DNA from: Chryseobacterium shigense
GTDB taxonomy: Bacteria > Bacteroidota > Bacteroidia > Flavobacteriales > Weeksellaceae
Length of the DNA stretch: 64,000 nucleotides
Direction: 5' to 3'
Assembly (NCBI RefSeq): GCF_900156575.1
Contig: NZ_FTNY01000001.1
Location: 682,001 to 746,000 of the forward strand
The notes under the pieces were generated by a model that ran no database searches, had not been told where the DNA came from, and was given only the letters and a program-made list of their open reading frames with translations. Position numbers and translations under genes: made by a program. Positions 8,475-18,128 of the stretch are shown one piece after another (positions within the stretch are counted from its first letter, which is position 1; every line of letters starts with the position of its first letter).

Positions 8475-8861
8475 TTACTGATAAATCACAACATTGTCTT
8501 TTTTAAGCTGATATCCGTCTTTCTTAAAAGGAACCAGAATATATCCGTCTTTCTTCCATGCTTTACCTTTCCCTAACCTTGTCAGAATAAGGCTTTCCCC
8601 GTCGGTATCCGGAACGAAAACTTCAGCTTTTTTCATGTCTTTGCTGAAAATAACGGCAGCCATTGAAGTGGAACTTCCTTTGGGAGCAACTTCTGTTAAT
8701 TTAATCTTCTGTTCAAAAACCCTTACACAATCTTTTTTGATCTGGGAATAGGTATACCCTGCTGAACCGATACATCCGTGGGCATCTTTGTCACCCCCTA
8801 CCGTCTGTGCAAAAGCAAAAGACCCCAGAAACATTGCGCTCAGTATAATCGTTTTTTTCAT
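8475..8861 (-). CDS. Small secreted protein with GCIGSAGYTYS motif (copy 1)
   Basis: A 128-residue exported protein with signal peptide MKKTIILSAMFLGSFAFAQ and mature start TVGGDKDAHGCIGSAGY. It matches its downstream paralogue along its whole length (shared blocks include VRVFEQKIKL, STSMAAVIFSKDMKKAEVF and KKDNVVIYQ) but lacks a short insertion near residue 110. Two Cys are conserved in both copies. Function unknown. It could be a periplasmic or outer-membrane associated factor; nothing in the context points further. Confidence 0.75.
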   Translation of the reverse strand: MKKTIILSAMFLGSFAFAQTVGGDKDAHGCIGSAGYTYSQIKKDCVRVFEQKIKLTEVAPKGSSTSMAAVIFSKDMKKAEVFVPDTDGESLILTRLGKGKAWKKDGYILVPFKKDGYQLKKDNVVIYQ

Positions 8862-8908
8862 AATTATTATCTTAAAGTTACAAATGTGCTATTAAAAATC
8901 ATGCCAAA

Positions 8909-8940
8909 AAAGGAAAAAAGCCACTCAAAAGAATGGCTTT
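8909..8940 (-). terminator. Terminator after the GH3 gene
   Basis: On the minus strand AAAGCCA and TGGCTTT form a stem followed by a TTTTTCC run, nine bases past the GH3 stop. It closes the polysaccharide utilisation locus. Confidence 0.75.
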
Positions 8941-8948
8941 GGTTATTA

Positions 8949-11276
8949 TTATTTAGTCCAGTTGATTTTTGAATGTTGTACATCATCAGAATTGGTTCCG
9001 ATCATGATATCAAATTCTCCCGGTTCCCAGTCAAACTTCAATTCTCCGTTGTAGAATTTCAAACTTTCCGGAGTAATATCGAAGGTTACTTTCTTAGATT
9101 CTCCTTTTTTAAGGAATACTTTCTGGAAGCCTTTCAGCTCTTTTACAGGTCTGGTGATACTTCCTACCATATCTCTGATGTAAAGCTGTACCACTTCTGC
9201 ACCGTCATAGTTTCCGCTATTCGTTACCGTCACGGTAGCCTGAACGGTTTGATTTCCTTTAGGATTCGGATTGGAAACAGACATCCCGGAATAGGCAAAT
9301 TTAGAATAACTCAGACCATATCCAAATGGATATAACGGGGTGTTACATTCATCCATATAATTGGAACGGAATCTTTCGTAAACGCATTTATCTACTTTAT
9401 CCTGGCTTAATGGGCGCCCTGTATTTTTTGCATTATAATAGATCGGCACCTGTCCTAAACTTCTTGGGAATGTCATCGGAAGCTTTCCGGAAGGGTTTAC
9501 TTTTCCAAATAAAACATCTGAAATTGCATTTCCAGCTTCTGAACCTGCAAACCATGCATTGACAATAGCATCAGGTGTATCTTTCACGTTGGTTAAAGCT
9601 AGTGGACGACCTGTAAAAAGAACCATAGCAATAGGCTTTCCTGTCTTTTTCAACTCGTTTAATAAGTCTACCTGAGACTGAGGAATGGTGATCTCTGTTC
9701 TTGAGGAAGATTCTCCGCTCATTTCTGCAGATTCTCCGATAGCAAGAACGATAACATCTGCTTTGTTAGCAATATCAACAGCTTCTTTCAACAGTTGTTC
9801 CTTGGAACGGCTGTCTCTGTCTGTTTTTTTACCGTGAGCGGCATAAATATCTTCTAATTTTGCATCGTAATCAATGTTTGCGCCTTTTGCTGAAAGGAAT
9901 TTCACTTCTTTTCCGTAATTGGCCTGAAGACCTTGCATCAGAGATACCGAAGTGGCATGTTTGGTAGCAACACTCCAAGTTCCCGCCATGTTCAGTGAAT
10001 TATTTACCAATGGTCCGATCACCGCTACTGTGCCTGACTTTTTCAACGGAAGTACCTGATTTTCATTTTTCAGTAAAACCATCGACTGGGCTGCTGCACT
10101 TCTTGCGATGTTACGGTTTTCCATATTATAAACCTCTTTTGCCGCTAGTTTTGCATCTCCGTAACGGTAAGGATCATCAAATAATCCAAGGTCATATTTT
10201 GCTTCAAGAATTCTTATTGCTGCCCTATCGATTTCTGCCTGGGTTACTTTTCCTTCGTCCAGAGATTTTTTAAGGGTAGTAAGAAATCCTTCTCCTACCA
10301 TATCCATATCTACTCCGGCTTTCAGTGCTAGAGCAGATACCTGCTGAAGATCTCCCATTCCGTGTTCGATCATTTCATTGATTCCTGTATAATCGGTAAC
10401 AACGAAACCTTTGAAGTTCCACATTTTTCTGAGAACATCTGTCTGAAGCCATTTGCTTCCGGTTGCCGGAACTCCGTCCACTTCATTGAAAGAAGCCATC
10501 ACCGATGCTACTCCTGCATCTACTGCCGCTTTATAAGGTGGAAAATATTCGTTGAACATTCTCACATGACTCATATCTACCGTATTATAATCACGTCCTG
10601 CTTCTCCTGCTCCGTATAAGGCAAAATGCTTTACACAGGCTAAAATGGTATTGCCCACGGAAAGGTCTTTCCCCTGGTATCCGTACACCATATTTTTAGA
10701 AATTTCACTTCCTAAGTACGGGTCTTCTCCGGAACCCTCAGAGACTCTCCCCCATCTTGGCTCGCGGGAAATATCCACCATTGGCGAGAACGTCCAGTTG
10801 ATCCCGTCTGAAGAAGCTTCTTTCGCAGCTACTCTTGCAGACTGCTGTACCAGATTCATATCCCATGAAGCCGCCAATCCTAAAGGAATGGGGAAAGTGG
10901 TTTCATAACCGTGGATGACATCCATCCCGAAAATCAAAGGAATTTTCAGACGGCTTTTTTCCATAGCGACTTTCTGAACAGCTTTGATTTTATCTGCTCC
11001 TTTTATATTGAATAAACCTCCTACTAATCCCTGCTCTACTTTTTTTCCTATATCTGAACTTTGAGCCTGTCCTGTTGTAAAATCTCCGGAGGTGGGCAGG
11101 TTGAGCTGGCCAATCTTTTCATCTAAAGTCATTTTAGACAAAAGATTTTCTACAAAAGCTTTTCTTTTTGCCTGATATTGTGCTGTCTGGAAAGACTGCA
11201 CCGGCTTGGTTACCATTTCCTGTGCGGAAAAGACCGGCGAAAGCGCTAAAGCTGCGAGTACAATTAACTTTTTCAT
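8949..11276 (-). CDS. Glycoside hydrolase family 3 beta-glucosidase (BglX-like)
   Basis: A 775-residue secreted enzyme with signal peptide MKKLIVLAALALSPVFSAQ. The GH3 N-terminal barrel (about 50-360) carries the nucleophile D295 in GFVVTDYTG and the K216-H217 substrate loop. The C-terminal domain (about 390-620) is followed by a fibronectin-III-like domain. It releases glucose from the non-reducing end of beta-glucans. Being last in a locus with a GH144 endo-glucanase, it probably cleaves sophorose and short beta-1,2-glucans in the periplasm. That specificity is inferred from context, since related GH3 enzymes also act on beta-1,3, beta-1,4 and beta-1,6 links. Confidence 0.9.
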   Translation of the reverse strand: MKKLIVLAALALSPVFSAQEMVTKPVQSFQTAQYQAKRKAFVENLLSKMTLDEKIGQLNLPTSGDFTTGQAQSSDIGKKVEQGLVGGLFNIKGADKIKAVQKVAMEKSRLKIPLIFGMDVIHGYETTFPIPLGLAASWDMNLVQQSARVAAKEASSDGINWTFSPMVDISREPRWGRVSEGSGEDPYLGSEISKNMVYGYQGKDLSVGNTILACVKHFALYGAGEAGRDYNTVDMSHVRMFNEYFPPYKAAVDAGVASVMASFNEVDGVPATGSKWLQTDVLRKMWNFKGFVVTDYTGINEMIEHGMGDLQQVSALALKAGVDMDMVGEGFLTTLKKSLDEGKVTQAEIDRAAIRILEAKYDLGLFDDPYRYGDAKLAAKEVYNMENRNIARSAAAQSMVLLKNENQVLPLKKSGTVAVIGPLVNNSLNMAGTWSVATKHATSVSLMQGLQANYGKEVKFLSAKGANIDYDAKLEDIYAAHGKKTDRDSRSKEQLLKEAVDIANKADVIVLAIGESAEMSGESSSRTEITIPQSQVDLLNELKKTGKPIAMVLFTGRPLALTNVKDTPDAIVNAWFAGSEAGNAISDVLFGKVNPSGKLPMTFPRSLGQVPIYYNAKNTGRPLSQDKVDKCVYERFRSNYMDECNTPLYPFGYGLSYSKFAYSGMSVSNPNPKGNQTVQATVTVTNSGNYDGAEVVQLYIRDMVGSITRPVKELKGFQKVFLKKGESKKVTFDITPESLKFYNGELKFDWEPGEFDIMIGTNSDDVQHSKINWTK

Positions 11277-11611
11277 AAATCTATCTTCTTAAATTATAGT
11301 TCTAATTTTATTTTTGTTTTAACGGGAGGCGTTAATTCTTTTCAAACATTCTATTTTTGGATACAAAGTCTATAATAAAATGATGGCTAAGTTTTTTATT
11401 ATTGATTTAACGCAACGGCCCTAAGTTTTCTGTGAATCAATTTTTTTTTAGAACGCAAGGGCGTTAATACTCAGCAAAGGCTGATTTGTTTTTTAACTTT
11501 AAACTTTATTATAGAATCCTGAACATTATTTTTTTAGCCTGAATATCTTTTTAATTCTAAAGATCATCATCTTTATTCTTTATTCTTTATTCTTTATTCT
11601 TTTATTAAAAT
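11277..11611. other. Intergenic region between GH3 and esterase, with relic-like sequence and a short tandem repeat
   Basis: No gene is seen. The middle (about 11405-11490) contains words such as AACGCAACGGCCCTAAG and GAACGCAAGGGCG that recur in degraded form in other gaps of this window. Four perfect TTTATTC units occur at 11572-11599. The region must also hold any GH3 promoter, but I see no convincing -33/-7 pair. Confidence 0.5.
11572..11599. repeat. Tandem repeat, four copies of TTTATTC
   Basis: Four perfect head-to-tail 7-base units lie 13 bases past the esterase stop codon (read on the minus strand). A run of this kind can vary in copy number by slippage. It is outside any reading frame. 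Confidence 0.85.
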
Positions 11612-12319
11612 CTATTGTCCTTTTTTCTGTGACAGCATCCATTCATATAGTTTAGGATCAGAATAGGTGGAATCCCAGGAATTATGGTTATCATCAGGAA
11701 AAATAGTTAATGTAGCCGTTGGGTTTACTTTTTTTAAAGCCTGATACATTTCTATCGAATTCATTGGAGAAACGACATCATCATTTCCTCCGTGAAAAAT
11801 TTTTACAGGCAATTGTTTAAACCGCTCAATATTGGCTCCCATTACTTTGTCTGCCGGGGCACATACGGGAACTACTGCTGCAAACATTTCCGGATGTTCC
11901 ATTGCCAGCTTCCAGGTTCCCCAACCTCCCATCGAAAGTCCGGTAAGGTAAATTCTTGATGCATCAATTTTATATTTTTTCTGAATTTCTTTGATCAGAT
12001 TATAAAGCGTCACGGTATCCCACCATGTATCCGCAGGGCATTGCGGTGCTAAAATCGCTACCGGCTCCTTGATCAGATTTTTATACGTGAACGGGCTATG
12101 GGCTTTTACGATTTCAAGATTGTTCCCTCTCTCTCCTGAACCGTGGAGGAATACGATCAAAGGTACATTTCCTTTTACTTTTTGAGGATAATCGAGGATG
12201 TAGGATATTTTTTCCTGTCTCTTGACTTCTTTGTTGAGTTCTCCTTTAATTTCCTGAGCATTCATCGGCAGTGAAAGCGGCAAGAGTAAAAGAGGAAGGT
12301 GTTTTAGTCTTAATTTCAT
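11612..12319 (-). CDS. Secreted alpha/beta-hydrolase (COG4099-type esterase/peptidase)
   Basis: A 235-residue exported hydrolase. The signal peptide ends near NAQ22. An oxyanion-hole segment FLHGSGERGNN is followed by the nucleophile elbow G127-L-S129-M-G, an acid in HGGNDDVVSP (D180 or D181), and H212 in DDNHNSW, making a full triad. Such proteins occur often in polysaccharide utilisation loci, where they may remove acyl decorations. The gene sits between the GH144 and GH3 genes on the same strand, so a role in trimming the same glycan is likely but not shown by the sequence. Confidence 0.82.
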   Translation of the reverse strand: MKLRLKHLPLLLLPLSLPMNAQEIKGELNKEVKRQEKISYILDYPQKVKGNVPLIVFLHGSGERGNNLEIVKAHSPFTYKNLIKEPVAILAPQCPADTWWDTVTLYNLIKEIQKKYKIDASRIYLTGLSMGGWGTWKLAMEHPEMFAAVVPVCAPADKVMGANIERFKQLPVKIFHGGNDDVVSPMNSIEMYQALKKVNPTATLTIFPDDNHNSWDSTYSDPKLYEWMLSQKKGQ

Positions 12320-12411
12320 ATGGCTATTTAGGGTTGTGATGTATTGTTATTTTTTAAACAAGAAACTTTATCTTTTAATCTTTTTGGATGAAGATCATAT
12401 TAAAAACCGGA

Positions 12412-13803
12412 TTATCTGATTCCATATTTTTCAGACTGAAAGCTTAGTTTCTTCAGTCCCTGCTGAATCTCAGGAGCATTCATGAACAGTTTCCAAAGAA
12501 ATCCTGTTCTGTAGTTTTCGATCATAGGGGCAATGGTTCCCTGATCTATTGCTAAATATCTTGGGGTAAACCAATTGTTATAATTTATTGAAGTGGCATC
12601 GTAAGGTCCTGCTGATCCAATAAATTCAGGGTTTTGAGTGTAGAGGAACCTTAAAAAGTCCATAGACTCTTTCGGCGTATAAGGAAAACTACTTAATGCG
12701 GCAGTTGGGGTGATCACGCCATTATCGTTGGTTGGCATATGGGCGGTGTAGCCTGTACTTCCATCTTCATTTCTTGTGTAACCTGCGGTGAGACCCCAGT
12801 AGTTCGGGCCGTAGCCTTTCCATTGTTTGGGATTTTCCACGCAGTATTTATAGTCGATGAGGACTTGATTTTTGTTTAGGTCAAAATAATTTTTAACCAG
12901 TTTATCGGAAAGTCCCGTAGGATCCAGGCCGATATAGGAGTATTGTGACCAGAAAAGTGGTCCGCCGTATTCTTCGGCATAGTTGTGTTTTACATACAGA
13001 GGAAGTCCGTATTTTGTTTTGTCGGTAAGGTAAGTTCCGTTTCTTGTCCAGCCTTTGTAGTAAGTTTCAGCATCGATAGGATGCGTGGGTGATGAAGCTG
13101 CCAGAATATAGGTGATCAGACATTCGTTATATCCTTCCAGAGGAAAGTTCATTTCCCACTGATAGTCGGGTGACCAGTGCCAGTACAGTACTTTTCCCCC
13201 ACCTTTTGTATACCAGTTCCATTGAATTCCTTTCCAAAGCTCATCACATTTTGCTGCCAGGGCTTTTTCTTCTGTATTACCATTCTTAAAGTATTCACGT
13301 ACCATCAGAATTCCAGAGGTAAGAAATGCTGTTTCTACCAGGTCGCCTCCATTATCTTTTTTTCCGAAAGGAACCGTTTTTCCTGTTTCTCCATTGATCC
13401 AGTGGGACCAGGCTCCTTTGTGACGGTCTGCTTTGGCAAGAAAATCCATCATATGAGTCAGTCTTTTTACGGCTTCTTGTCTTGGAATAAATCCTCTTTC
13501 CACTCCCACCAAAAGGGTTGCCAATCCGAATCCTGATCCACCTGTGGTAATAACGTGTTTGTCATTGTCAGGATAGATATTGTCTTCATGATAGCGCTCT
13601 CTTCCCAACATGGATTTGGGTTCTGCATAGTCCCAGAAGTATTTCAGTGCATCTTTCTGAACTTTATCCATCAGCTGTTCATCAGTAATGTCGCTTTTTA
13701 CGGTTTTATTCTGTGTGGTTTGTGGCTTGGAAGTCTGGGTATTTTTGCAGGAATATGCAAAGAATAAAGAAGTTACGGCAATTGATAATACGGTCCTTTT
13801 CAT
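12412..13803 (-). CDS. Glycoamylase-like lipoprotein, GH144 (endo-beta-1,2-glucanase family)
   Basis: A 463-residue lipoprotein (lipobox ending at C19 in LFFAYSCKN). The body is the alpha/alpha-barrel glycoamylase-like family (PF10091, CAZy GH144). Recognisable blocks are DALKYFWDYAEP, TTGGSGFGLATLLVGVERGF, GGDLVETAFLTSG, WNFP-like PLEGYNECLITYILAASS, and PTAALSSFPYTP. Characterised GH144 members from Chitinophaga and Bacteroides are endo-acting beta-1,2-glucanases, and the lipid anchor would place this one at the outer membrane or periplasm. It follows the SusD gene, with a hairpin between that may reduce read-through. Family confidence is good; exact substrate is inferred. Confidence 0.78.
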   Translation of the reverse strand: MKRTVLSIAVTSLFFAYSCKNTQTSKPQTTQNKTVKSDITDEQLMDKVQKDALKYFWDYAEPKSMLGRERYHEDNIYPDNDKHVITTGGSGFGLATLLVGVERGFIPRQEAVKRLTHMMDFLAKADRHKGAWSHWINGETGKTVPFGKKDNGGDLVETAFLTSGILMVREYFKNGNTEEKALAAKCDELWKGIQWNWYTKGGGKVLYWHWSPDYQWEMNFPLEGYNECLITYILAASSPTHPIDAETYYKGWTRNGTYLTDKTKYGLPLYVKHNYAEEYGGPLFWSQYSYIGLDPTGLSDKLVKNYFDLNKNQVLIDYKYCVENPKQWKGYGPNYWGLTAGYTRNEDGSTGYTAHMPTNDNGVITPTAALSSFPYTPKESMDFLRFLYTQNPEFIGSAGPYDATSINYNNWFTPRYLAIDQGTIAPMIENYRTGFLWKLFMNAPEIQQGLKKLSFQSEKYGIR

Positions 13804-13835
13804 GAAATCTTTTTTTACCTGTTTATACTAAAAGA

Positions 13836-13859
13836 AGAGGAGAACTTTCATTCTCCTCT
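13836..13859 (-). terminator. Hairpin between susD and GH144 genes (possible partial terminator)
   Basis: On the minus strand AGAGGAGAA and TTCTCCTCT form a nine-base stem with a 6-base loop, followed by TCTTTTAG. It is 18 bases past the susD stop and upstream of the enzyme genes, so it could set a higher ratio of transporter to enzyme mRNA. Confidence 0.6.
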
Positions 13860-13877
13860 AAAGCTTATGGTTATATT

Positions 13878-15296
13878 TTAATATCCCGGGTTCTGGGTAA
13901 ACAATCCTGTACTTTCATTGATAGCATCCAATGGAATCGGGAAAAGTTCATTCTTTCCAGCCTTAAATCCGTAAGGAGCCAATACCGTAGCCGCCTGTCC
14001 TGTTCTTACAAGATCTACAAAACGGTCACCTTCCAGAGCCAGCTCTACTCTACGCTCATGCCAGATCGCATTTCTAAGAGCCAGCTGAGTAGATGCTGTA
14101 GTAACTCCTAACTGAGCTCTGTTTCTCACCTTATTAAGATTGGTAATAGCTGTACCTGTGTTTCCAAGTTCGTTAGCAGCCTCTGCATTGATCAGCAATA
14201 CTTCTGCAAATCTCAGGATTCTGATATTTTGTCTTGAACCGTAGGCACAAGCGCTGTTGTTCTGAGCTTTAGGAACATATATTTTCTGGTTGTAGGTCGT
14301 CACAGAAGCCGCATCTCCCATTGCGATAAGATCACCTTCAGGAGTGGTTTCCCCATTTCTAAGAATAGTCAGTTCTTTTCTGATATCTCCCGGCTCAAAT
14401 GCGTTCTCCAACGCCTGAGAAGGAGTGAAGAATCCCCATCCGAACTGATCTCTTACGCCCTGAACTTCAGCATACTGACTTCCTCCATATTGAGATGAAC
14501 ATTCGCAGTTTACTTCAAATACGGATTCAGAACCGAATTCTCCTGCAATTCTGAATAAATGATTGAAGTCAGGATCAAGACCGTAGCCCATTCCAATAAC
14601 CTGATTAGAGGTATCGTAAGCTTTCTGCCAATCTTTCTTATACAGGTATACTTTGGAAAGCATTCCTAAAGCAGCGCCTTTGGTTACTCTTCCAAGATCT
14701 GAGGCTGCATAAGACTGAGGCAGAACTGCCGCAGCACTGGTAAGGTCAGAAATAATAAAATTATATACTTCTTCAGCAGAGTTTCTAGGAATTTTATAGG
14801 TAGATGGAATACCGTCAAAAATAGGAACTCCACCGTAAATTCTTAATAGATTAAAGTAAAAATAAGCTCTTAACATTTTAGCTTCTGCCACCAATCGGTC
14901 TCTTAGGGTAGCGTCCATGCTGATATTCGGAACATTGCTAATAACCTGATTACATCTGTTGACAGCCTGCCATTGTCCGATCCAATATCCTCTTACTCCA
15001 TCATCACTTACGGTATAAGTAAACTGGTCATAAGCATTGATGAAAGATCCATCTCCTGGATTGGAACCTTTCACTACGTCATCTGCCGGTACTCCAAATA
15101 CAAATTGATAAGGAAAGGCTGAATTTTCCCAGCTTCTTAAGAATAAATAAATGGCATTGGTAGCCTGCATCGCATCGTCCTGTGTCTTGAAAAATGCTCC
15201 CGCTTCTGTTGCCCCTTCCTGTTTTATATCCAGATAATCATCTTTACAACTGATCACCAGTGAAAATAAAGCGACGGATAAAAATATTTTTTTCAT
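13878..15296 (-). CDS. SusD/RagB-family glycan-binding lipoprotein
   Basis: A 472-residue surface lipoprotein with lipobox VISC17K. It shows the SusD pattern: N-terminal DYLDIKQEGATEAGAFFKT, tetratricopeptide-like helices (AKMLRAYFYFNLLRIYGGVPI), and the C-terminal block RFAEVLLINAEAANELG with WHERRVELALEGDRFVDLVRTG. It caps the SusC channel and captures oligosaccharide. It starts 12 bases after susC ends, and the two are surely co-transcribed. Confidence 0.95.
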   Translation of the reverse strand: MKKIFLSVALFSLVISCKDDYLDIKQEGATEAGAFFKTQDDAMQATNAIYLFLRSWENSAFPYQFVFGVPADDVVKGSNPGDGSFINAYDQFTYTVSDDGVRGYWIGQWQAVNRCNQVISNVPNISMDATLRDRLVAEAKMLRAYFYFNLLRIYGGVPIFDGIPSTYKIPRNSAEEVYNFIISDLTSAAAVLPQSYAASDLGRVTKGAALGMLSKVYLYKKDWQKAYDTSNQVIGMGYGLDPDFNHLFRIAGEFGSESVFEVNCECSSQYGGSQYAEVQGVRDQFGWGFFTPSQALENAFEPGDIRKELTILRNGETTPEGDLIAMGDAASVTTYNQKIYVPKAQNNSACAYGSRQNIRILRFAEVLLINAEAANELGNTGTAITNLNKVRNRAQLGVTTASTQLALRNAIWHERRVELALEGDRFVDLVRTGQAATVLAPYGFKAGKNELFPIPLDAINESTGLFTQNPGY

Positions 15297-15308
15297 GATT
15301 TTCTCTAA

Positions 15309-18128
15309 TTAAAAGGTTAAATTCATACCAATGGTATAGATGGCTGAAATTGGATAGATACTGTTGTCAACACCCATTTGTACTCTGTCTGTATTTAAAA
15401 TCTCTGGAGAGAATCCGTTATACTTAAAGCTTGTCCAAGGATTTTGAGCACTTACATATAGTCTAAGCTTGGTGACCATTAAAGATTTAGCAAAATCTTT
15501 AGGCAGGTTGTATCCTAGTGTAATATTTCTAAGTCTTATATAACTTCCACTTTCTACGAAAAAGCTGTTCGGCTTAATGATTTCCTGGTTATTGGTTGTC
15601 ATTGAATAGGTATTTGAAGTTCCCTCTCCATGCCATCTGTTGTTATAGAAATCTAAATCCCAGTTTTCGTTTCCATAACGTTGTTCACGGTTGTAGTTGT
15701 AAATCTTGTTCCCAAAAACACCCTGGAAATCCAAAGCAAGATCGAAATCATAGATATTTAAATTAACACCAAAACCGTACGTTCCTTTTGGAATCGGGCT
15801 TCCCAGGAAAGTTTTGTCTCTGGAATCGATCACTCCGTTTCCGTCTATATCCTGAAATTTGAAACCTCCTACTTTAGGGGTGTTCTGCTGTGCCCAACCA
15901 TCGATATCCTGCTGATTCTGGAATACCCCTACTACCTGATATCCATAATAAGAACCTACCGGCTGCCCATTCTCTAATCTGACAATAGAGTTTCCGAATA
16001 GGCTGGCTCCTGTATTTAAATAAGACCCTTCATACACAGAAGTAATCTTGTTTTTAATGGTGGTTAAGTTTCCGTAAACCCCCAACTTAATTTTATCATT
16101 GATTCTGGTATCATAGTTTACTGATACTTCAAAACCTCTGTTGTTGAAAGAGTATGCATTCGTAACGAAGTTATTCCAGTTACTCGCTCCTGAAACGGTT
16201 CCCTGAACCACTCCGTATACCACATCTTTGGTGTCTTTATCGAAATAGGTCGCGTCAATTTTAAGTTTATTATTGAATAATCCCATTTCTAAACCGATGT
16301 CTCTACCTGTGGTAGTTTCCCATCCGATGTTCGGATCAATAACAGTATCGATCGTCTGTGCCGGAGCTCCTGTATTTCCATAATAAGCACCGTCTTTAAA
16401 TTTTGTTGTTAAAAGAGTATATTTTCTAGCTACGTCCGGATTCCCAAGTTTCCCCCAGCTTGCTCTTAATTTTAATAAACTGAAGACATTCTGGTTACTC
16501 ATGAACTCTTCTTTAGAGACTACCCATCCTGCGCTTACTGCCGGAAATATTCTGTGTCTATCACCTGAAGAATATTTGGAAGTCCCATCTCTACGGATAG
16601 ATCCGTTAACAAGATATTTCCCTTTATAATCATAGTTAATTCTCCCAAACATAGATTCAATCCTGTCCTGATAAGGGGCTACATCATAACCATCTACTGC
16701 ATCTGATACTTTAAAGATGTCTGTTCCACTAAAGATATTCAGAGACTCATTTGATCCGTTAAAGTTGACATTGAGAGCTTCTAAATAGGTTTGAGAATAA
16801 GAGTTTCTTGTTCTGGAATATCCTGCAAGTATTTCAAGATTATGATTACCCAATGATTTTTTCCAGCTTAATGTATTATCCCAGATATAATTTCTGTTTT
16901 TTGAATCCCTTGTGATGAGCTTAGTAGGTTTCTGATCCGACGTGGGAGCAGAAGTAATTGTAGGGGTAAATTCGTACTGACTTGTATTATAGTTATCTGT
17001 TGTATAGCTAACTCTTAAAGTAAAATCACTTAAAAATTTATACTCCGCCCAGATATTGTTCAGCATTCTTTCCTGTCTGATCTGCGAACGGTACAGGTCC
17101 AGTACAGCTCTTGGGTTAGGAATAGAATAGCCATTAAAATACTGATAGTCTCCTGAAACAGGATTCATTACTGGAAAAGTAGGAGGAGCATTATACGCAT
17201 TCAGCAAAGGATTTTTTGCAAGATCGGTACGCATTTTTGAAAATGAGAAGTTATCTCCGATCGTTAAATTATCCGTGATTTTATAGCTAAGATTAACTTT
17301 CGTGTTGAATCTGTTAAATCCTGTTCCTGAATTATAGCCTCTTCCTGCTGCAAAGTTTCCTTCATCCTGCAGATATCCTACACTACCATAGTAATTCAGT
17401 TTTCCTAAGCTTCCGGATGCTGAAAAATCATTTGAATTGATAATACTTGTGGTAAAGATCTCTTTGAACCAATCAGTATCAGAAGGAAACTGGGCTCTGG
17501 AAATAGATCCGTTACTGTTTCCGTTATCATTAATCAGCTTTTCATTATAAAGTTCAATATACTGATCGGCATTAAGCATTTTAGGAACGTTGGTAATTTT
17601 CTTCACCCCTAAATAAGAACTGAAGTTATAAACAGGCTTTCCTTTCCCGGTTTTTGTTTTTATAATTACTGCCCCATTGGCTGCTCTGGCACCAAAGATC
17701 GCCAAACTCGAAGGGTCTTTCAGCACACTCATAGATTCTATATCCTGAGGATTAAGGAAAGATATGTCATCGGTAATCATTCCGTCTACGATGAATACAG
17801 TCTTACCTGTCAGTGAACCTACTCCTCTGATATCCACTCTTGGAGAAGTTCCCGGAGTTCCGGAGTTCAAAACCTGTACACCGGATAATTTACCCTGTAT
17901 TGAGCTTATTGGATTGGCGTTGGGTTTATCCGCAAGGTCTTTTGCAGAAACCATCCCGATGCTTCCGGTAACATTTTCTTTTTTCTGAGATCCATATCCG
18001 ATCAGGACTACTTCCTCGATCTTCTGCTCTTTCGCAGCAGTATCTTTAGGAGTAGTCTGTCCATTGACATTCATACCGAAGTACAAAACAGCAATGAGAC
18101 ATGAATACTTTAAATCACGTTGTTTCAT
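15309..18128 (-). CDS. SusC/RagA-family TonB-linked outer membrane receptor
   Basis: A 939-residue importer of glycans across the outer membrane. I start at MKQRDLKYSC; the next in-frame codon upstream that could serve is a TTG. A signal peptide is followed almost directly by KIEEVVLIGYGSQKK and the plug domain (GSVTG-like NVTGSIGMV, and VFIVDGM), then a 22-strand barrel with the typical C-terminus IYTIGMNLTF. The carboxypeptidase-regulatory-like N-terminal domain found in many SusC proteins is absent. It is first in the locus; no SusR, ECF-sigma/anti-sigma or hybrid sensor gene is adjacent, so regulation is not explained here. Confidence 0.95.
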   Translation of the reverse strand: MKQRDLKYSCLIAVLYFGMNVNGQTTPKDTAAKEQKIEEVVLIGYGSQKKENVTGSIGMVSAKDLADKPNANPISSIQGKLSGVQVLNSGTPGTSPRVDIRGVGSLTGKTVFIVDGMITDDISFLNPQDIESMSVLKDPSSLAIFGARAANGAVIIKTKTGKGKPVYNFSSYLGVKKITNVPKMLNADQYIELYNEKLINDNGNSNGSISRAQFPSDTDWFKEIFTTSIINSNDFSASGSLGKLNYYGSVGYLQDEGNFAAGRGYNSGTGFNRFNTKVNLSYKITDNLTIGDNFSFSKMRTDLAKNPLLNAYNAPPTFPVMNPVSGDYQYFNGYSIPNPRAVLDLYRSQIRQERMLNNIWAEYKFLSDFTLRVSYTTDNYNTSQYEFTPTITSAPTSDQKPTKLITRDSKNRNYIWDNTLSWKKSLGNHNLEILAGYSRTRNSYSQTYLEALNVNFNGSNESLNIFSGTDIFKVSDAVDGYDVAPYQDRIESMFGRINYDYKGKYLVNGSIRRDGTSKYSSGDRHRIFPAVSAGWVVSKEEFMSNQNVFSLLKLRASWGKLGNPDVARKYTLLTTKFKDGAYYGNTGAPAQTIDTVIDPNIGWETTTGRDIGLEMGLFNNKLKIDATYFDKDTKDVVYGVVQGTVSGASNWNNFVTNAYSFNNRGFEVSVNYDTRINDKIKLGVYGNLTTIKNKITSVYEGSYLNTGASLFGNSIVRLENGQPVGSYYGYQVVGVFQNQQDIDGWAQQNTPKVGGFKFQDIDGNGVIDSRDKTFLGSPIPKGTYGFGVNLNIYDFDLALDFQGVFGNKIYNYNREQRYGNENWDLDFYNNRWHGEGTSNTYSMTTNNQEIIKPNSFFVESGSYIRLRNITLGYNLPKDFAKSLMVTKLRLYVSAQNPWTSFKYNGFSPEILNTDRVQMGVDNSIYPISAIYTIGMNLTF

